NCBI GenBank assembly: GCA_963724645.1
Contig: CAVRVJ010000003.1
Span: 496,001-560,000, forward strand
Source: CAVXSP01 sp963724645
Lineage (GTDB): Bacteria; Acidobacteriota; Vicinamibacteria; Vicinamibacterales; SCN-69-37
Reading direction: 5' to 3'
Length of the DNA stretch: 64,000 nt
Shown: positions 59,240 through 64,000 of the stretch, one piece after another
Layout of the letters: each line of letters begins with the position of its first letter
Position numbering within the stretch: position 1 is the first letter of the stretch
Made by a program: the position numbers and the translations under genes
The notes under the pieces: model-generated
The model's database searches: none
The model's input: the letters and a program-made list of their open reading frames with translations, nothing else
Told to the model about the DNA's origin: nothing

Positions 59240-60619
59240 TTTGACGGGCCAGGTCGCGGACTCCGTCCTGGCGCCCTTCAGGTAGCTTTCGATTTTCGCG
59301 ATGACAGCCGGCTGGCTTGGAGCGACGTTCCGCTGTTCGAACGGATCGACCGCGAGGTTGTACAGCTCCATCGGCTGATCCTTCGCCAGCCGGACGGCCT
59401 TCCAGTTGCCCATCCGCACCGCCTGCTGGAACCCGCGCTCGTGGAATTCCCAGTAGAGAAAATCGTGCGCTGGCTGCCGCTGGCCGCGGAGCGTGCGCAG
59501 GATCGAAACGCCGTCGAGACCCGCGCGCACCTTCACGCCGGCGGCCTCCGCGAGCGTTGGAAAGAGATCCCAGTGCGCTGATGGATGGTCGCTCACGCGG
59601 CCTGCCGGGACCGAGCCGCGCCAACGCGCGATCATCGGCACGCGAATGCCGCCCTCGTACAAGTCGCGCTTGACGCCCCGCAGACCACCCGAACTCTTGA
59701 AGAACTCCGGGTCGCCGCCTCCTTCGATGTGCGGTCCGTTGTCGCTGATGAACATCACGAGCGTGCGGTTGGCCATTCCCCGGCGATCGATCAGATCAAC
59801 CAGCCGGCCGATGTCGCGATCCATCCGGGTAATCATCGAAGCGTACGCCGCATGCGGTGCCGGCTGCGATCGGTAGCCGAGGGAAGGCGTCTCCGGTCCT
59901 GTCAGCCGCGCGTCGGCCGCCGCGTTGACGAACGGCTTTTCTGGAAACTTCCCCGCGAACAGCTGCATCGAGTCGTCGGGGGCGCGCAGCTCGGCGTGCG
60001 GAACGGTGTAATTCAGATACAGAAAGAACGGCCGTGGGTCGGCGGCCTCGACGACTGCCAGCGACTCCTGCGTGAACAGGTCGTTCGAGTAGTCCTTGTT
60101 GACGTCGGTCCTGACGACCTGACCGTTCCGGTAGAGATGATCGGTGTACTGACGGTGTGCGTGCTCCTGGTCGAGCACGCCGAACGAGTACTCGAATCCT
60201 TTCTTGCCCGGCTCACCTGTCGTGCTGGCGTCACCGAGCCCCCACTTCCCGATCATCGCCGTCCGATAGCCGGCGTCGCGAAGGACCGAGGCAATCGTCA
60301 CGTCCTCGGGCCGGAGGCCGAGCTTCGCGTTGCCCCTGATCAGCGTGTGTCCGGTGTGCTGGCCGGTCATCAGGCTGTTGCGCGACGGCGCACACACCGT
60401 GCTGCCGGCGTAGTACTGCGTGAATCGCATGCCCTCGCGCGCGAGGCGGTCGAGACTGGGCGTCTGAAACTTCAACTGGCCGTAGACGCTGAGGTCGCCG
60501 TAGCCGAGGTCGTCCGCCTGGACGATGATGATGTTCGGGCGGCCGGCCTGGGCCTGAGGCAGGTCGGCGCGACCCGCGATCAAGGCCGCCGCCAGACAGA
60601 CCGGAGCGAGGTGTCTCAT
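59237..60619 (-). CDS. secreted sulfatase
   Basis: The intact 460-aa arylsulfatase-type enzyme has a signal peptide (MRHLAPVCLAAALIAGRADL). Metal ligands are in IIIVQADDLGYGDLSVYG. The formylglycine site is STVCAPSRNSLMTGQHTGHT (CxPxR), so it needs an anaerobic or FGE-type maturase. VMFISDNGPHIEGGGDP supplies the second metal-binding Asp/Asn pair, and GGLRGVKRDLYEGGIRVPMI is conserved. It likely removes sulfate from polysaccharides or glycans in the periplasm. The stop codon lies within the palindromic element. Confidence 0.93.
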   Translation of the reverse strand: MRHLAPVCLAAALIAGRADLPQAQAGRPNIIIVQADDLGYGDLSVYGQLKFQTPSLDRLAREGMRFTQYYAGSTVCAPSRNSLMTGQHTGHTLIRGNAKLGLRPEDVTIASVLRDAGYRTAMIGKWGLGDASTTGEPGKKGFEYSFGVLDQEHAHRQYTDHLYRNGQVVRTDVNKDYSNDLFTQESLAVVEAADPRPFFLYLNYTVPHAELRAPDDSMQLFAGKFPEKPFVNAAADARLTGPETPSLGYRSQPAPHAAYASMITRMDRDIGRLVDLIDRRGMANRTLVMFISDNGPHIEGGGDPEFFKSSGGLRGVKRDLYEGGIRVPMIARWRGSVPAGRVSDHPSAHWDLFPTLAEAAGVKVRAGLDGVSILRTLRGQRQPAHDFLYWEFHERGFQQAVRMGNWKAVRLAKDQPMELYNLAVDPFEQRNVAPSQPAVIAKIESYLKGARTESATWPVK

Positions 60620-60691
60620 GGAGAACTCCGGACGCGAGTATAGAACGGCCGGTCTTGACCCATGCCGCCCGATTGCCGGACGATACGGCCT

Positions 60692-61111
60692 ATGGCTGAA
60701 CACAATCCAAACGTCGTCAGTGCCTCGTCAACCGGCCCGAAACTGCCGGATGGCATCGTTGGTCTCGCATCTTTCGGAACGCCGGCCGCGGTCGACGGCT
60801 GCCGCGTCTTCACGCACTACAACGGACCGACCGATCAGCTGGACGGCTTGTGCGTCGGCATGTGCGTCCTGGACCCCGGGACGAGCCCTCATCCGCCGCA
60901 CACGCATGCCGAGGAAGAGTTCATGATCGTCGCGTCGGGCTCGGGCGAAATCGAGTGCGCAGGCAAGACCACCCGGGTCGGACCAGGCGCCATCATGTAC
61001 TGCGCCGGCAACGTGCTGCACGGCATCAAGAACACGGGCAACGTGCCGATGACGTTCTACTGGTCGAAGTGGCTCGCGAAGGGAGCTTATACGGAAGGTC
61101 ACTTGACTTGA
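60692..61111 (+). CDS. cupin-domain protein
   Basis: The 139-aa protein has one cupin barrel: motif 1 PHPPHTHAEEEFMIVASGSG (His-x-His and Glu metal ligands) and motif 2 PGAIMYCAGNVLHGIKNTG (His). The function is unknown; single-cupin proteins range from sugar isomerases to dioxygenases. No signal peptide is seen. The last residues (AYTEGHLT) and the stop are encoded inside the second palindromic element, suggesting that its insertion changed the C-terminus. Confidence 0.85.
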   Translation: MAEHNPNVVSASSTGPKLPDGIVGLASFGTPAAVDGCRVFTHYNGPTDQLDGLCVGMCVLDPGTSPHPPHTHAEEEFMIVASGSGEIECAGKTTRVGPGAIMYCAGNVLHGIKNTGNVPMTFYWSKWLAKGAYTEGHLT

Positions 61112-61183
61112 CGTGGTAGGTTGCGCCCGCGCTCTCGCGGGCGCGCCACGGTACCACGTCAAGTCAAGTGCTTTCCGGGATTA
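61088..61183. repeat. TA-ended palindromic element, copy 2 (MITE-like)
   Basis: This copy has the same design as copy 1. ACTTGACTTGACGTGGTA on the left and TACCACGTCAAGTCAAGT on the right are perfect reverse complements, followed by GCTTTCCGGGATTA. A GC-rich hairpin is central. It overlaps the end of the cupin gene on the left, and its final TTA is the stop codon of the minus-strand membrane protein gene. Confidence 0.88.
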
Positions 61184-61639
61184 GGACGGATCGGTGTGCA
61201 ACAGCAGGTTCTGGGAAAGGTGGTCGATCCGCTTCCCGAGCGGGGTGTAGGACACCAGAATCGACGCGGCGATCGTGCCAAGACCCGTCAAGGCCGCCTC
61301 TGTGTACGCCCCTGGGTAGTGGGATTGGTGGACGATTGCGTCGGCGACGAATCCGCAGGCGCCGATGAACAGCGACGAGGTCCACCGGTTCACGACAATC
61401 CTCGCGGCACTCCGTGTATACGTGATCGCGAGCGCCGGCAGAATGGAAAGCAGCCCCGTCTTTCCAGCCACGGCGAAATGCGCCCCGGTGAGCGCGAGCA
61501 GGTTCCCCCGCACCATCAGCAGGACGCACACGCTCGAGACTTCGACAGCCTTGTGGCCGCACAGCGCAAGGCGGAATGCCGTCCTCCCGAGCGCCGAATG
61601 CGAACTATCTGGCGAAACGGGCGCAGTCATTCTCGTCAC
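61181..61639 (-). CDS. small membrane protein of unknown function
   Basis: The 152-aa protein has about four hydrophobic segments: VSSVCVLLMVRGNLLALTG, GLLSILPALAITYTRSAARI, WTSSLFIGACGFVADAIVH and ALTGLGTIAASILVSYTPLG. I do not recognise a family. Its ATG overlaps the VOC gene stop (ATGA), so they form an operon. The stop codon belongs to the palindromic element. Confidence 0.7.
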   Translation of the reverse strand: MTRMTAPVSPDSSHSALGRTAFRLALCGHKAVEVSSVCVLLMVRGNLLALTGAHFAVAGKTGLLSILPALAITYTRSAARIVVNRWTSSLFIGACGFVADAIVHQSHYPGAYTEAALTGLGTIAASILVSYTPLGKRIDHLSQNLLLHTDPS

Positions 61640-62031
61640 TTCTCTTCCGGGCGTTCGGCGCGCGCCTGGTCGATCACTTCGAACACGTAGCCGTTGATCG
61701 GCTCACGGAAGAAGAAGCGTTCGAAGGGGGCGGCCCTGAGCGGTTCGATGACCTCCGCATCCAACTGCTGAAGCCGCGCTTTGAGCGCTGGAAACTGCGA
61801 GAGCGGGTAATAGACCGCCACGTGCCGCCCGAACTCGCCCTCGAAGCGCGACACCTCAAATCCTTCGACGTAGACCACGTGCATCTGCTGGCCCTGTCCG
61901 GTGTTCAGCCAGACGGTTTCGAGCGGGCTGTTCGCCGGAGCGGGATCGCGGGCATAGCCGAGCGTCCGCTCGAAGAACGCGGCGGTCTTCTGCACGTCAC
62001 GGGTCGGCAGCGTCAGATGCGACAGGCTCAT
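61636..62031 (-). CDS. VOC-family (glyoxalase-like) protein
   Basis: The 131-aa protein has one vicinal-oxygen-chelate domain: LSHLTLPTRDVQKTAAFFER at the start with a possible metal His, then LNTGQGQQMHVVYVEGFEVS, HVAVYYPLSQFPALKARLQQ and the terminal FFFREPINGYVFEVID with a Glu ligand. It could be a lyase, dioxygenase or resistance-type protein; the specific reaction is unknown. It precedes the small membrane protein. Confidence 0.85.
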   Translation of the reverse strand: MSLSHLTLPTRDVQKTAAFFERTLGYARDPAPANSPLETVWLNTGQGQQMHVVYVEGFEVSRFEGEFGRHVAVYYPLSQFPALKARLQQLDAEVIEPLRAAPFERFFFREPINGYVFEVIDQARAERPEEK

Positions 62032-62120
62032 CGCGCGATGGTACCGCCAGTCCCGGCGACAGGCCAGATCGACGGTTCGTGGCTATCTTCCGGCGAACTG
62101 CGGATTGGAGCCGCGTACGT

Positions 62121-62153
62121 AAAAACGGCCCGCGGGTTGTTCACCCGCGGGCC
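62121..62153 (-). terminator. intrinsic terminator of the rRNA operon
   Basis: Reading the minus strand, GGCCCGCGGGT and ACCCGCGGGCC form an 11-bp stem around a GAACA loop, followed by GTTTTT. It lies 12 bp after the 5S rRNA end, as expected for rRNA operon termination. Confidence 0.92.
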
Positions 62154-62164
62154 CTCAGAATAAT

Positions 62165-62280
<116 letters not shown>

Positions 62281-62642
62281 AAAGTGGCTCGACGGTTCCC
62301 GCCGTCGAAACTTGCACCCTCGGAACTTCCAACGTCGAACCCGGCCTGCATCCCGGAGTTCGACGCTCCACTATGAAGTTCGAAGTCTAGCTCAAAGCGT
62401 GGCGCCGGAACATCCGTCCGGCGGCACGGCGCACCGGCGTCGCCCGAAGGCGCCGCCGCTACGCAAACTCGCGAATCCCCTGGCCCGGGGCCAAGGAGTC
62501 CATTGACAACTGAATACCCTGCAAACGGTAGTTTCTTCGTTCACCACAACCCCACGCGGTGTTCCGTGTGGGCCTCCGTCGCGATGTGACGGAGCCCCCG
62601 CCTCCGCGCTGACGCGCTTCGGCGAGGGAAAAAAGAATCAAT
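62281..62642 (-). other. 23S-5S internal spacer
   Basis: The spacer is about 360 bp. I see no tRNA or protein gene in it. A few GC-rich hairpins are present (for example GGCGTCGCCCGAAGGCGCC and the paired GCTCCGTCACATCGCGACGG region), which may guide rRNA processing. Confidence 0.7.

Positions 62643-64000
<1,358 letters not shown>

Overview
The window is a GC-rich bacterial chromosome segment, most likely from an Acidobacteriota genome; a Vicinamibacteria-like lineage is my inference. Pointers to this are two proteins of the VWFA-related type known mainly from Acidobacteria, large Oar-like TonB receptors with carboxypeptidase-regulatory N-termini, secreted beta-sandwich repeat proteins, a GH97 enzyme and many secreted hydrolases. 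No phage, plasmid, CRISPR or IS transposase gene was found. Many conserved genes are broken by one-base indels, often in short homopolymers, while neighbouring genes are intact. I read most of these as sequencing or assembly errors and annotate such genes over their full reconstructed span.

Layout, left to right. 1-2.6 kb (minus): tilS fragment, tRNA(CAU), a deoxyhypusine-synthase-like gene, queA. 2.8-4.9 kb (plus): glgX. 4.95-9.9 kb (minus): a tight run of methyltransferase, yebC, ruvC, ruvA, ruvB and fabH. 10.1-13.9 kb (plus): two overlapping secreted repeat-domain proteins. 14-17.2 kb (minus): a fused E1 alpha/beta 2-oxoacid dehydrogenase and a membrane protein. 17.2-18.2 kb (plus): ppk2 behind a short upstream ORF. 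18.2-20.5 kb (minus): hrpB. 20.6-24.8 kb (plus): a dus gene, a TonB receptor and a DUF1684 protein, all frameshifted. 25.4-30.8 kb (plus): an sdhC-A-B operon, then amt-glnB. 30.8-34.8 kb (minus): a degenerate S1 protease homologue, a multi-PDZ HtrA protease and msrB-msrA. 34.9-39.9 kb (plus): patatin, VWA protein, M1 aminopeptidase. 40-48.5 kb (minus): GH97, two repeat elements, and a TonB receptor with its downstream VWA gene. 48.6-51.5 kb (plus): an M16 peptidase pair. 51.5-57.3 kb (minus): peroxiredoxin, FtsH, and a response regulator/histidine kinase/alkB operon. 57.7-62 kb: GDSL hydrolase, sulfatase, cupin, membrane protein and VOC protein, with two copies of a small palindromic element between convergent genes. 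62.1-64 kb (minus): end of an rRNA operon (23S partial, 5S, terminator).

Functional themes are translation fidelity and tRNA modification (tilS, queA, dus, yebC, the tRNA), Holliday-junction processing (ruvABC), respiration and carbon metabolism (sdh, E1, glgX), nitrogen uptake under PII control, envelope proteolysis and oxidative repair (HtrA, FtsH, M16, M1, MsrAB, peroxiredoxin), and secreted polymer degradation (GH97, sulfatase, GDSL, TonB receptors).

The most unusual signals are non-coding or architectural: the TA-ended palindromic element that supplies the stop codon of the minus-strand gene in both copies, the nested inverted-repeat elements at 42.1-42.5 kb, a hairpin repeat family lying in the leaders of two genes, short ORFs overlapping the starts of ppk2 and the patatin gene, an FtsH with a lipobox, and a protease homologue that has lost its catalytic residues beside an intact multi-PDZ protease.
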